Shown in pieces: positions 33,605-43,857 of a stretch of 64,000 nt of DNA. The stretch is from the NCBI RefSeq assembly GCF_032854445.1, contig NC_088306.1, positions 2,476,373 through 2,540,372 on the forward strand, read 5' to 3'. Source of the DNA: Liolophura sinensis. Taxonomy: Eukaryota; Mollusca; Polyplacophora; Chitonida; Chitonidae. The notes under the pieces are model-generated. The model saw nothing but the letters and a program-made list of their open reading frames with translations. It made no database searches and was not told the DNA's origin. Every line of letters begins with the position of its first letter. Position 1 is the first letter of the stretch. The position numbers and the translations under genes are program-made.

Positions 33605-33875
33605 TTTATTTATTTATTTATTTGACTGGTGTTTTACGCCGTACTCAAGAATATTTCACTTATACGACGGCGGCCAGCAGTATGGTGGGAGGAAGCCAGG
33701 CAGAGCCCAGGAAAAACCCACGACCATCCGTAGGTTGCTGACAAAGCTTCCCACTTTCGGCCGGAGAGGAAGCCAGGATGAGCTGGACCTGAACTCACAG
33801 CGACCGCATTGGTGAGAGGCTCTTAGGCCATTACGCTGCGCTAGCGCGATAACCAACTGAGCCACGGAGGCCCCC
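33605..33875 (-). mobile_element. tRNA-derived SINE, near full length
   Basis: Minus-strand copy with tail TTTATTTATTTATTTATTTG, the whole body, box B and box A (TGGCTCAGTTGG), and the GGCCTCCGTG head. It is flanked by the 9-bp duplication ATACATGTA. Confidence 0.92.
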
Positions 33876-33920
33876 AGCATACACGGAGGCCCCCAGCATA
33901 CGCGGAGGCCCCCAGCATAC
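33864..33920. repeat. 19-bp tandem repeat made from SINE head plus flank
   Basis: Three units of CGGAGGCCCCCAGCATACA (starts at 33865, 33884 and 33903). Each joins the SINE 5' end to neighbouring sequence. Confidence 0.9.
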
Positions 33921-33925
33921 ATGTA
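33917..33925. repeat. SINE target-site duplication, right
   Basis: ATACATGTA, matching 33596-33604. Confidence 0.75.
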
Positions 33926-34563
33926 ACACACAGAAAGCAAGAAATGCTCGGAATCCTCCCCATTTTCACACGAAAGTGACTGACGTTACGCGAGAGTAAT
34001 TACTGAGGCATTTATCGCATAAAAGCCTGCCAGATTATGTGGATGATGTCACAAGCGTCAAAGTCACAAATGACGATGCATTTCAAGTGTATTGCTGCTT
34101 CTCTATATTTGCTCTTATTTTTGAATTTGACATGTTATTTTATTATGATAACCCATTTATACGCAATCTTTCTGTTCCTTCAGTTTAGTTCATAATATTT
34201 GTTGCATTGGTGAAATATGAAGCAGCTCACTGACTTTACTGCACATGACCTATCCTGCTACTGTTCTCCTGGCTCAGGTGTTTACTCGTCACTTCGGTTA
34301 TCTCTTCCTGTCATATGAGTGCACAATTCTTTACAGTCGTTTTAAACACCAATCAGTAAATGCACATTACTATAGTATTAAACCTCCAGGAGCTTAAATT
34401 AAATAAAATTCTATGCTCCTTTTAATATTACCCACCTATTACGAAGCATTGCTACAGGAGTAAGTTGCATTATATTTGTGTGACATGCATTATGTTATAC
34501 ATGTTAATGTATACAAAATATGGCAGACTCCTTCAATAAAGAAAATAAATAATTGTGTTTTAG
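33926..34563. other. No gene recognised; possible intron
   Basis: AT-rich. The frame upstream of 34564 is open only back to 34476 and looks intronic. Confidence 0.35.
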
Positions 34564-34727
34564 ATGATAAAAATTACAAAAAGCCGAAAAGGATCTGCTT
34601 TATGCAGCAGTGTGACTTGAGGCTACACATAATACTTCGTCATTTCAGTATTCCAGAAGTAGCAAAAGCTGCTAAGCTTCCAAAAGAACAAGAGGAAAGG
34701 AAATTGGTATTTACTAGTATCAGCTAG
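34564..34727 (+). CDS. Candidate last exon, ends LPKEQEERKLVFTSIS
   Basis: An acceptor-like TTGTGTTTTAG (AG at 34562-34563) opens a 54-codon frame with ordinary protein composition: NYKKPKRICFMQQCDLRLHI, then HFSIPEVAKAAKLPKEQEER, stop at 34725. A second acceptor-like CATTTCAG sits inside it at 34649. It may be the carboxyl end of the gene that could start at 30192. The family is not recognised, and the sequence may be a chance frame. Confidence 0.35.
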
Positions 34728-35149
34728 CAAGGCATATTTAATTATAATAGAAGTCAAGCAGGACTGGAAAAACCAAAATATATGGGTGAAACGACAGTGC
34801 ATACTGATCTGATTGCCTGACTTTATTCTCGTGACTTGTTTCATAGACATAAATAAAGGTGCATGCCAGAGTGCTGAAATACCACAGCAGCTTTTACACA
34901 TGCGATTAATGTACTTCTGTATCAAAGGAATGTAAAATGGGGTTGGTTGCGAATCGCGTGACCCTTTGGCTAATGAAAAACGCCAAAATGATTGGAATAC
35001 ATGTGCTCTAATGATAACACACATGCATTTTTATCATCACTTGTATTCAGGTGAAACAATGGTTTTACAAATATGGTTCTGGAGTGAGCAGTGTTGAAGC
35101 AGTGGATAAAATTACTCAATAGAAATGTCATTTGGTATCTCCTAAACAG
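34728..35149. other. No gene recognised
   Basis: A 133-codon minus-strand frame (34623-35024) overlaps the 34564 plus-strand candidate. The two cannot both be trusted; I favour neither strongly, though the plus-strand piece has better borders. Confidence 0.35.
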
Positions 35150-35285
35150 TTTTTCTCATACAACCTGTGAGCCTCCTGAAACCCTAAAAGGAAGTCACTG
35201 CCGTTACTCGTGTAAGGCAGCCCCCTATAGGGACAGTTGCTCGTCGTGTGTAAGCAGGGGATCCACCTGTACATGGTCTGCCTAA
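35150..35285 (+). CDS. Candidate exon for a six-cysteine peptide
   Basis: After an acceptor-like CTCCTAAACAG (AG at 35148-35149) the frame encodes about 44 residues ending in TAA, with six cysteines spaced C-x10-C-x3-C-x8-C-x2-C-x6-C. Charged and glycine/serine-rich spacers suggest a small secreted, disulphide-rich peptide domain. No signal peptide is present in this piece, so it would have to come from an upstream exon. The spacing does not fit the CS-alpha-beta defensin pattern, which needs a terminal CxC. It could also be a chance frame. Confidence 0.3.
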
Positions 35286-36009
35286 TTGTAAACTGCCTTG
35301 CACGAGGAATTACAGCGATATGGAGGTTTAATAACCAATATCTGTAGATGTCTCCAGAGATAGGCATAACATTCCTTGGGAGGTAGGGATTTTAAGTAAT
35401 TCACGAAACCCCACAACGGTGGCTGGGGATAATGACCGATAAGAATAAGGAAGTTATTTATACCGATTATTTACCAAGGACATTTCGATCAGTAGCACTC
35501 CCAATCACATTCACACAAACCTTACAATTCGTTAGGGTAATGTCACATTCTATCAATCATATAACGGCCGTCTCCCCTTACATGTATTCCAACTGAAACG
35601 AGGATAATTAGCCATGGGAATATCGAAAGCATCTATCTTGTCGTAATGTGAATTTGACACGAAATGACACTATCTGGCGATGAAATTAGATCATTATATT
35701 CTTCATTTAGAAACTAAGTTTTCAGGCGTTCTCAATGTTTTAGCTCTTCCCTCCAAGCTAGCTTTATTCCTACTCCAGCTAACAGCAGATATCCTTTGCT
35801 AGCTGATCTTGATTTAAGCGCTCATAATTTTATCAACACATTGAACAGCATTTTAGCGGGACTCCTTTGTGGCGTGAGGTCAACCTTTTCATGACACGTA
35901 CAATTAACAAAGAGCTCCGCAATTATCCATAATAATCCCCCAAAACATCACTTCATTTTATGAATAGCATTATTGTTGCCAGCCGTACTTCAGCATATTA
36001 CATTTTTGG
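35286..36009. other. No gene recognised
   Basis: Spacer; nothing seen. Confidence 0.4.
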
Positions 36010-36130
36010 TATTAATTTAATTTTGGTATTTTACGCTATACTTAAGAATATTTCACTTAAAAGACGGCGATCAGCATTATGATGGGAGAAATCCACGCAG
36101 AGCCCTGGGGAAACTCACGGCCGTCCCCAG
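36010..36130 (-). repeat. tRNA-derived SINE, 3' half
   Basis: Minus strand with GGTATTTTACGCTATACTTA, AGACGGCGATCAGCATTATG and GAGCCCTGGGGAAACTCACG. Confidence 0.8.
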
Positions 36131-37015
36131 TATATTACTGCTTGTCGGATACAATGCTAGACAAATCTGTTGAAAGTAGGGAAAGGTCATCCCGCCTACC
36201 TATGTACATGAAACTCTGCAGGTCAAACATTCCGACAAGTCCTAGATGTACCAGTACCAGCGATAAATAATTTAAATGTAGAGTGGAGATATCCCTTACG
36301 CCCACATTTTTCGAACGGGAACAACCTACTGCATAAATGTCAACTGGAATTATATCCTGTTTGCGTCAGGGGAAATAATAATATTTAGATATATAAGCTG
36401 AAAACCCATGTAGAAGTCCCCACTTACCGTGTTCATAAATTACTCATGATTTCCTCTTCTCTTAATTATTCTAAAGAACGGAGGCTTATCTCTGCATGTG
36501 GACTACATTGATTCTATCTCTTACTAACCTGATCTAAATTTACATAAATGAGTTTTATGGATTTTTACATGTTTAAATAAAATAGATTTGAAAAATCCAT
36601 CCTTTTACTTTGTCGGTTTTCGTCACTTTTGAGCATCTTATATCTATGAAGGCTTTCTATTCATGAAAACATGGAACGCTGCCATATTAGAAAAAAAAAT
36701 CTAGACAACTATTTATATTTATGTTATCAACCAATATAGACGATCCGGTTCAATAACCAATCCATAAATAGCAGCAAATTACACCCCCCCACACTCCCCC
36801 CCCCCCCCCCCGAACATAACTTAAGCAGAATTAATTATAAAAACAAAAATTTATTAGTCTCACTACTCTTGTGTAACCCATACTCAAGCATCGAGAGCTT
36901 AATTTCAGAAAATGAACATGGTACATAACAGAGAAAGGCTTTCTATTTGTAGACCTTTACAGCTCCACCCTATTAACATTGTATTGTGATTCATATGGAA
37001 AACCATATGTGTGTG
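36131..37015. other. No gene recognised; poly(C) tract
   Basis: A C-rich run at 36784-36811, with 16 uninterrupted C at its end, lies in otherwise AT-rich sequence. Confidence 0.5.
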
Positions 37016-37250
37016 ATAACACATGGAATTCATGCCTGGAATATCAACTGTCTGCCCGGCATCATTGAAAACTGATGACCGCTTCTCTCCTGTGAGTTAC
37101 CGGATATATTTCCTGTTTGTGTAATTTCTTACACACCTTTGTCTCTGGGAGCTAGTGGTAAACGTTGTCTTGGAAATGGATCTTGCGATTATCGACTTGG
37201 AACGCCTTTTACGGACTACGAATGGTATACGAATGTCGGACATGATGATA
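37016..37250 (+). repeat. REP-B copy 5, long
   Basis: Reads GGAATTCATGCCTGGAATAT, GATGACCGCTTCTCTCCTGT, GGGAGCTAGTGGTAAACGTT and GGTATACGAATGTCGGACAT. It aligns end to end with the reverse complement of 57945-58180 at high identity, which defines about 230 bp of the family. Confidence 0.9.
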
Positions 37251-37449
37251 AAATCAATAGTTATTTTACCCGCTATAAACCGTTGTATTCTCAGGTTTAC
37301 ACGTTGCCCACACTTGGGAAATCTGCAATCGTTGTGGAAGTTTACATTGCAGATGTGGTTACGGAACGGTGTCCAACTGCCAGTAACCTCTTCTTCGTTG
37401 ACACTACAGGAATGAGCACATCTAGAATAATGATCCGTGGTGCTTTTTG

Positions 37450-38055
37450 TCAGTTTAAGGACAAGCTCATTTCCCTTCCATTTAGGATTTCACATAGGTT
37501 CTTGCCTCTACGGTAGCTGGTTAGAGGACAAAGAGGAAATATTTCACTAGAGTCTTTATTTCCTTCAATCAGATGCCAGTATTTGTTAACGATGTTTCTA
37601 ATATCCCTTTGATGATTGTGATAATTGGTTATAAAACGTATTTGTTTGTTGGACACGACTTTGGTAGTCTTGTTTTTCCGGAGGAGACTTATAGGACGGT
37701 CCTCAAATGTCACTTTGTTGACGCAGGTATCCACTTCAGTAACCAAGTAATCTCTGATGAGCGATTGAGATTTGAAGAGTGCCGATTTCTTAAAGAAATT
37801 CAGCGCATTGTTGCACTTACGACAACATATGGTGATTTCACCAGGACAGGTCTGCCGACCCACTGTGTAGATATTGGTACGTTTCGGTGGGCTTTGAGTA
37901 GCATTTCAGATCAAATATCGAATCACACCTGAATCTCTCTCCCTTAAAGATAAAGATATCCAGAAAGTTCATTTCCGAATCTGAAATCTCGTAAGTAAAT
38001 TTTAGGAGTGAGTGTTCTTGGTTCGTAATTTCAGAGATGTTCAGCCACAGGTCTG
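37450..38055 (-). mobile_element. Penelope-like element, RT carboxyl-terminal fragment
   Basis: On the minus strand, from 38055 downward: LKFTYEISDSEMNFLDIFIF (the late RT fingers/palm pattern KFT.E.S....FLD), then CYSKPTETYQYLHSGSA (KPT...YL motif). A frameshift near 37868 follows, then a 137-codon open frame (37450-37863) with FFKKSALFKSQSLIRDYLV, RFITNYHNHQRDIRNIVNKY, WHLIEG and PLTSYRRGKNLCEIL. These words are characteristic of Penelope-like reverse transcriptases just before the linker and GIY-YIG endonuclease. The RT core and the endonuclease are not seen. It is a dead fragment. Confidence 0.8.
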
Positions 38056-38217
38056 TTAGACTTTATCATAATAAGTATTCATGATAAAAGGTACCAGTAC
38101 TGTTAATGGGCTGAGCGTGTAATTAAAATGTGAGATACTCACATACGACTTTTAATCAATGTGTATAGGTACAAGTATTATAGGTACAATTTTGGCGACT
38201 TGTGAATGACCAACACA

Positions 38218-38275
38218 TTATGGCCAGCATTATGGTGGGAGGAAACCGGACACAGCCCACAACCATCCGAGGATA
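38218..38275 (-). repeat. tRNA-derived SINE, short body fragment
   Basis: GGCCAGCATTATGGTGGGAG followed by GAAACCGGACACAGCCC and CAACCATCCGAGG. Confidence 0.75.
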
Positions 38276-39215
38276 GTCAGTTTTTAATTAGATTGTGTAA
38301 TCATTTAGCATCAAGTAGGCTTCGATGACAATTATATACCACCAATACGCCGCAGGACAGTTTTATTAGTAAAAAGTCTAGTGTTTTCAATTTATAATAA
38401 GAGCACAATTTCGCTTATTTACAAACTCTTATCGAGCACAACAGCTAACGTATAATTAAGGGGAAATATGATGAGAACGAATGGTATTGACTATAACGCT
38501 CAGTAACGTTAACAGAGAATTTCAGCATTACAGTTGTTTTTACGTGTGTTAAGAATACCCCTGGGGCGTTAAGCGTCGTATGCGGCACTAGTTTTAATGT
38601 ACCTTTACCATACTAACAGACACGTTAAAAAAAAATTTGGGTATAGTGTACAGTGGTTGTACGTCTAATATAGGAAAAAAATCACGCACGTAGGTAAACA
38701 AAAGGTACTTGGCTGTGCTGTATAAAATTTAAAACAAAAAAGCTAAACGTGCATATTTGAAAAAAGAGCTTTAACTAGTACACTATAAGTTGAGCAATTG
38801 TTTTTGCAGACATTAGTTTAAGTACTTACATAAAATCATCAAAAAGCTACATTCTGTGGTGAATACTGTCGAAATACGCTGTTCCGTTATGAGTCGGGTC
38901 CTAGGACAGGTGACCTGTGAAGCCGCAACTTATAGATTTTAAATAAGACGAGTGGCTTTCAAACAGCAATATTAACTTATGAACTGTTCCAGGTTTTTGG
39001 TCGTACGAGAGCCCAACAACACAACGAAGAAGTCACGTGTGAAACATGTAACAGTGGCATATAGATTTGAAATTCTCATTTAACTTTTGAAGGCCACATG
39101 CTCATGCCGAGTTTTATGTTGAACGAGTAACAGCTTTTATTGGAAATGCTATACAAGTGCACAAGGACATGTCTAATCGTGCAATTTTCACTCGTTCAAG
39201 TTGGTGCGAGTCCGT
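38276..39215. other. No gene recognised
   Basis: The stretch near 38800-38920 resembles 41415-41530 loosely (shared CTGTTCC and GAGTCGGGTCCTA words), part of the local duplication pattern of this zone. Confidence 0.35.
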
Positions 39216-39764
39216 AAATTCCAATTTTGCCATATTATATTATGTTTTTTTTTGTGTGTAAATTCCAATCTTGCCATATTATATTATGTTTTTTGTCTGT
39301 AAATTCCAATCTTGCCATATTATATTATGGGTTTTTGTCTGTAAATTCCAATCTTGCCATATTATATTATGTTTTTTTTTTGTTTGTAAATTCCAGTCTT
39401 GCCATATTATATTATGTTTTTTTGTCTGTAAATTCCAATCTTGCCATATTATATTATGTTTTTTTTGTGTGTAAATTCCAGTCTTGCCATATTATATTAT
39501 GTTTTTTTTTTGTTTGTAAATTCCAGTCTTGCCATATTATATTATGTTTTTTGTTGTTTGTAAATTCCAGTCTTGCCATATTACATTATGTTTTTTTTTG
39601 TCTGTAAATTCCAATCTTGCCATATTATATTATGTTTTTTTTGTTTGTAAATTCCAGTCTTGCCATATTATATTATGTTTTTTTTTGTTTGTAAATTCCA
39701 ATCTTGCCATATTATATTATGTTTTTTTTTTTTGTTTGTAAATTCCAATCTTGCCATATTATAT
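39216..39764. repeat. 41-46-bp minisatellite, 13 units
   Basis: The unit is TAAATTCCAATCTTGCCATA then TTATATTATG and a T-run of variable length (5 to 11) with GTCTG or GTTTG. Nearly all length variation is in the T-run. Open frames across it (CKFQSCHIILCFF and others) are artefacts of the repeat. Confidence 0.95.
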
Positions 39765-39904
39765 TGGTAGGGCTTGCTGTCTTTTGGAACGCCAATGCGC
39801 AAGATTAGCTGAATACTACAAAGCGATACAATAACACGATGTGACAGTGGAGAGTTACCACACATAAATTTGCAGTGTAGATTAAATTACACATAATCCG
39901 GGAT

Positions 39905-40055
39905 GTACATGCATGCTACAAGTTGGAAGGTTGAATATTGTCCTATGACATAGTACGCTTCACTTTTGTACATTGGATACTGATGTCTCTCGGTAGCAAG
40001 GCTGGACAACTTAATTGACACATATGCTTGGCCCTAACATTAAACAGTGTGTACA
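39905..40055 (+). repeat. Local duplication, unit 1
   Basis: Aligns with 40800-40950 through GGAAGGTT.AATATT, CTTTTG and GGTAGCA..GC, and AACAGTGTGTA blocks, at perhaps 65 percent identity by eye. Confidence 0.55.
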
Positions 40056-40799
40056 GCGCGGAACAATGGGCTGGAAAGAACTTTATGTCAATCAGCCTCA
40101 CATGCGAAGTAAGATCTGTCCAGATAAGTGAAAAAAGAAAGTTAATGAACTCATAGGTGACTACATGAGCCGTGTTTATCGGTGACTGTGGTAAAGGTCT
40201 AGGTGTTTGATGCATGTCCAGTCTGTTCAGACGTGCGATGAAATACTCATATATACGTACATCTATATAGACCGAAGAACTTGTCTACCAATACAACAAA
40301 CTCCGTCACTGGCACACTGATAGTGCCAAGTATTCGCCTTTATCGACATTATAAAACTGGACCCAGCAAACTATAGTGCAGGATTTATTAAATACAGTTT
40401 ACATATCACTAAAGTCTCTAGGCATTTCCCCTTCAGCTAGCCACAAAGAACCGCAGACTAAGCATACCTATAGGTATTTATTATTATGTAGGCCTACCGT
40501 GAAAACCCGATCCCGACTTTATTCTGTGAAAATATAAAAGCGTCTATAAGCTAAACAAAAGAGCACAAGTTAATCAAATTGGAAAATTCAATTGCCACAC
40601 ATGACTGATAACACTTTGACATTGATCTTTTCGGCGGCAAAGCTATGTCGAAGACCCTGGAAATCAGCAACTCAGAAAACGTGACGGTCGTGTCAGTTCT
40701 ATTGTGCAGACATAAAATACAGGTAATAAATATACCCAGCATCACAACACGTCATCTTATTAAGGCACACAAGCGGGACTCCAGGTATGGCATGCTGAT

Positions 40800-40950
40800 G
40801 TCTTCCTAAACATGCATTCTAGAATTTGGAAGGTTAAATATTTTGTTTTGACAGAATACAATTCAACTTTATACAGATCCACACTTTTGGTAGCACAGGC
40901 AAGACGGCTTAATTTAGGTGCAAGTTAGACCCTACCAGAAAACAGTGTAT
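40800..40950 (+). repeat. Local duplication, unit 2
   Basis: Same order of blocks as 39905-40055: TTTGGAAGGTTAAATATTTT, CTTTTGGTAGCACAGGCAAG and AACAGTGTATAA. Confidence 0.55.
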
Positions 40951-41576
40951 AAATTAAGGCTTACCGTAGGACGTAAAACCCCAAATGTACATAAACCTGC
41001 TTTATACTGTACTATAGGCAATGTATTGTAACAGTTAACAAAGACAGTGAAGGCAGGCAGAACAGTTACAACGTTCATTCTATAAAACATTTCTGTATGC
41101 GTTGTATTTCCAACTTTTCCGAAATGAAAGCTAATATGCTGGTTTGAAGTGCATGTAATTACAACTTTACATTATGGGCACCTTTAGATGACAGCGTGTT
41201 GCATAAGGTGATCTAACTTGAGTTATCAGCGGTGCGGTTAGGCTCATATTTTGAAACCATTGTGAAATGTCAAGACAAGGTTGTTTTACACATAGCAAGT
41301 TTAAGGATTTCACTGTAAGGTACCAAAGAGGCGATCTTTACGAACAATGTATATGACGATGATTCATTCAATTCAACAGTAGTTTTACCATTTAGTATTT
41401 ATTTCAACCAATATTTCTTGGAACGGCAGATTAGTCTTAAGTGAAGTCACATCGCAGAATATTCTTAAGAGTCGGACTCTATGGTGAACTGTGCAGAATC
41501 CGGTGCATAGGCTGTTCCACGATATAGGTCTAAGCGTACACGTAGTGAGATTGCTGTGTTTGTACCAAACTTATAC
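40951..41576. other. No gene recognised
   Basis: Spacer of the locally duplicated zone. Confidence 0.35.
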
Positions 41577-41766
41577 AGTTTTTATTTGTTAACAGCGGAA
41601 GATACCTGGTAGATTTAGGTACAAGTTTCTTCACCGAGATGTTTCATATACGAGTCGGGTCCTACCTCTGTCTTCGTCCCAAGTTTCCGTGATGTTTTAG
41701 CATGCGATTAGGCATATTAGGTGGCGGAATAACCCTCAATCATAAGGCTAGTATCAGCGACTTAGA
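41577..41766 (+). repeat. Long inverted repeat, left arm
   Basis: GCGGAAGATACCTGGTAGAT, TTAGGTACAAGTTTCT, GTCGGGTCCTAC, TTTCCGTGATGTTTTAGCAT, TATTAGGTGGCGG and ATCAGCGACTTAGAG occur here in order, and again in reverse complement at 43671-43851. Confidence 0.85.
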
Positions 41767-42968
41767 GGTTTGTAGCTCAGTTAAGACAGCAAAATCACAG
41801 AGTAGCCTGGATACCTAGATTGCCGGGCATGCCTGTAGAAGTTAGAGCTGGATATACATGTAGGTTGTGGACATTTACTTTTATTTAATACCTGCGCTAG
41901 ATGTTCATACAGTAGGATAGTTACGCGTGTTGTTGTAGACAAGTGTTATGTATGACTATTTAACGTTTTCATGTACTGTTAGTCTGCGGACCTTTGTGTT
42001 AAGCATAACAGGGCCTGTTATATGTGTACAGCGCGGACCGGATGGAAAGCACCTTCTTCAATGCTTTGTTTATTTCACTGGCTGTTCATTGGCTGTTAAT
42101 TCTGTGTTTAAAAATAGTTGTATCCACCTGGGACGTATATAAGCCGTGTTTTCTGTGCAGAGTGGAGGTATTTTTGCTGCATCCACTGGGAGCCAGGAGA
42201 GTGTACGACGCTCTCGTATCGAGTCCATTATATTTATATGAGCTGGTGATGCCAGTTTCGTTTGGGAGGTCAGATTTTTATGCCGGCACCGTTTGTGTAC
42301 CACAGTAGTACTGATGTCTGGTTTATGTGAATTTCTGCGGAAGTCACGTTTATTGGTGTTCGGATCTTTATTATGATTATACAGTGTTGACTGTGTAATT
42401 TGTTTAACACGCTGACCTCACCTGACCGACAAGGTCGTCAAGGACTCTAAACTGAGTTTTCAGTTTTGCAAAGGACGTTCGTTCTGCCACAAGGTGACAT
42501 TACTCTACGTCTCTGAACGGCTCGTATGTGAGTTTCTGCGGGAGCTGTGACTGCTCTAAAGTGGATTATACCTCCATGCCTGTATTTACCGTGTGTTGTG
42601 CTCTGCGGGTGTGACGTCATTCAAAGGAGTGACTGTTCCAGTTCTGTGTAACCTGTGCACTGTGTTCGCGTTCGCTAACCTAGCGAAGTACCTGTCTGGG
42701 ACAATTTGTGACTTGTGTGAAGTGTGTGTTTATCCCATGGTCTTTACGTTGGATCTCCTGGAATAGGTTCCTTGGGATGCAAAGGTGAACTGGAAACTTT
42801 TAAAGACCGGTAATACTGATGTGTATGTTTTTTTATGTTGTTGTTTTTGAACTGTCTGTAAAACTGTACGTCTCATTTTATATATAAAGCATTGTTTACA
42901 TTGTAATATTGAGTCACTGAGTCTGTTTTCTGTTGCTGTTTTCCATACCGTAACACAAGCCAGTGGTG
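41767..42968. other. Loop of the long inverted repeat; no firm gene
   Basis: Overlapping plus-strand frames at 41948-42308 include a hydrophobic stretch but no domain. TGTGTACAGCGCGGACC at 42022 echoes the end of the 39905 duplication unit. Confidence 0.35.
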
Positions 42969-43102
42969 AATCCTATCTCAAGGAGAAAAGAAGGATGAAC
43001 ATAGGTGCAAAAGTACCTCATGATACTGCCAGTTAGGATAGGCAGGTATAAATAGGTGGGGTACTTTTGCATTCATCCTTCCTTTCTCCTTGAGATAGGA
43101 TT
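42969..43102. repeat. Near-perfect hairpin, 43-bp arms
   Basis: Left arm 42969-43017 and right arm 43060-43102 are reverse complements (AATCCTATCTCAAGGAGAAA, one mismatch, GAAGGATGAA, a 6-nt insertion in the left arm, GCAAAAGTACC). The 42-nt loop contains GTATAAATAGG. No target-site duplication is evident. It could be a small foldback element or a transcribed hairpin. Confidence 0.9.
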
Positions 43103-43670
43103 TACTTCTACCCTGTCTACAATAGTACGCGTAACTACGCTTCTGTATGAACACCCAGCGCAGGTACAAAATATAAGAGCATGTTTACACGTATAGCCAT
43201 GTATATCCAGCTCTATGGATCCAGATCTATGGAGCCATATGGATCCAGGCTACTCTGTGATTTTGCTGTCTGAACTGATCTACAAACTGCTGTCTTTTAG
43301 GGACTACACATTGCCCATTTATGTCATTTATGTACTTTGTATATTTGTCAACTATTTCCAATCTCGACTTGTCCCCGCGCTACCAATCGTAAGACCGTCA
43401 GCATTGTCTGAATGAAATTATCTACACTTGACCAACCAATAAGCATTATAATTATTATCTCCCAGCGACCAATCAAACATCCGTGACAAAAAAGCTATGG
43501 ACCGTCTACAAGCTTTACGCCAGTTGCTAAACCTACCCTGTCTCTTCTGAGAGTCTAAGAAATCTGCCTCTTCCACGTAGCACCAAACTTTCGTAAACCA
43601 CACCAGATAAATGATCTGCATATCAATAAGCTGGGGACTGATAAAGAGTTGTGTGGAGAAAGTCTCGGGC
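43103..43670. other. No gene recognised
   Basis: A 105-codon minus-strand frame (43418-43735) overlaps the right arm of the inverted repeat and has no known domain. Confidence 0.4.
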
Positions 43671-43851
43671 TCTAAGTCGCTGATAGTAGCCTTAGGACTG
43701 AGGTTTGTACCGCCACCTAATATATCCAACTGCACACTAAAACATCACGGAAACCTTGAAAAGAGAAACACGTAGGACCCGACCCGACATCTCGAAGCAG
43801 AAACTTGTACCTAAATCAACCAGGTATCTTCCGCTATTAAGAAATAAAACA
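43671..43851 (-). repeat. Long inverted repeat, right arm
   Basis: Reverse complement of 41577-41766, roughly 80-85 percent by eye. It abuts LINE copy C. Confidence 0.85.
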
Positions 43852-43857
43852 CTTTTT

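Noticed and set aside
37139-37516. 125-codon plus-strand frame
   Set aside because: It is composed of REP-B plus the antisense of the Penelope-like fragment.
39227-39741. Several plus-strand frames with CKFQSCHIILCFF repeats
   Set aside because: They are produced by the 41-46-bp array and change frame whenever the T-run changes length.
42500-42965. Possible LTR end (TATATATAAAGCATTG...CCGTAACA) followed by a TGG-starting primer-binding site
   Set aside because: No second LTR copy or 5' boundary is visible, and the sequence after it does not complement a tRNA T-arm; it is better explained by the hairpin.
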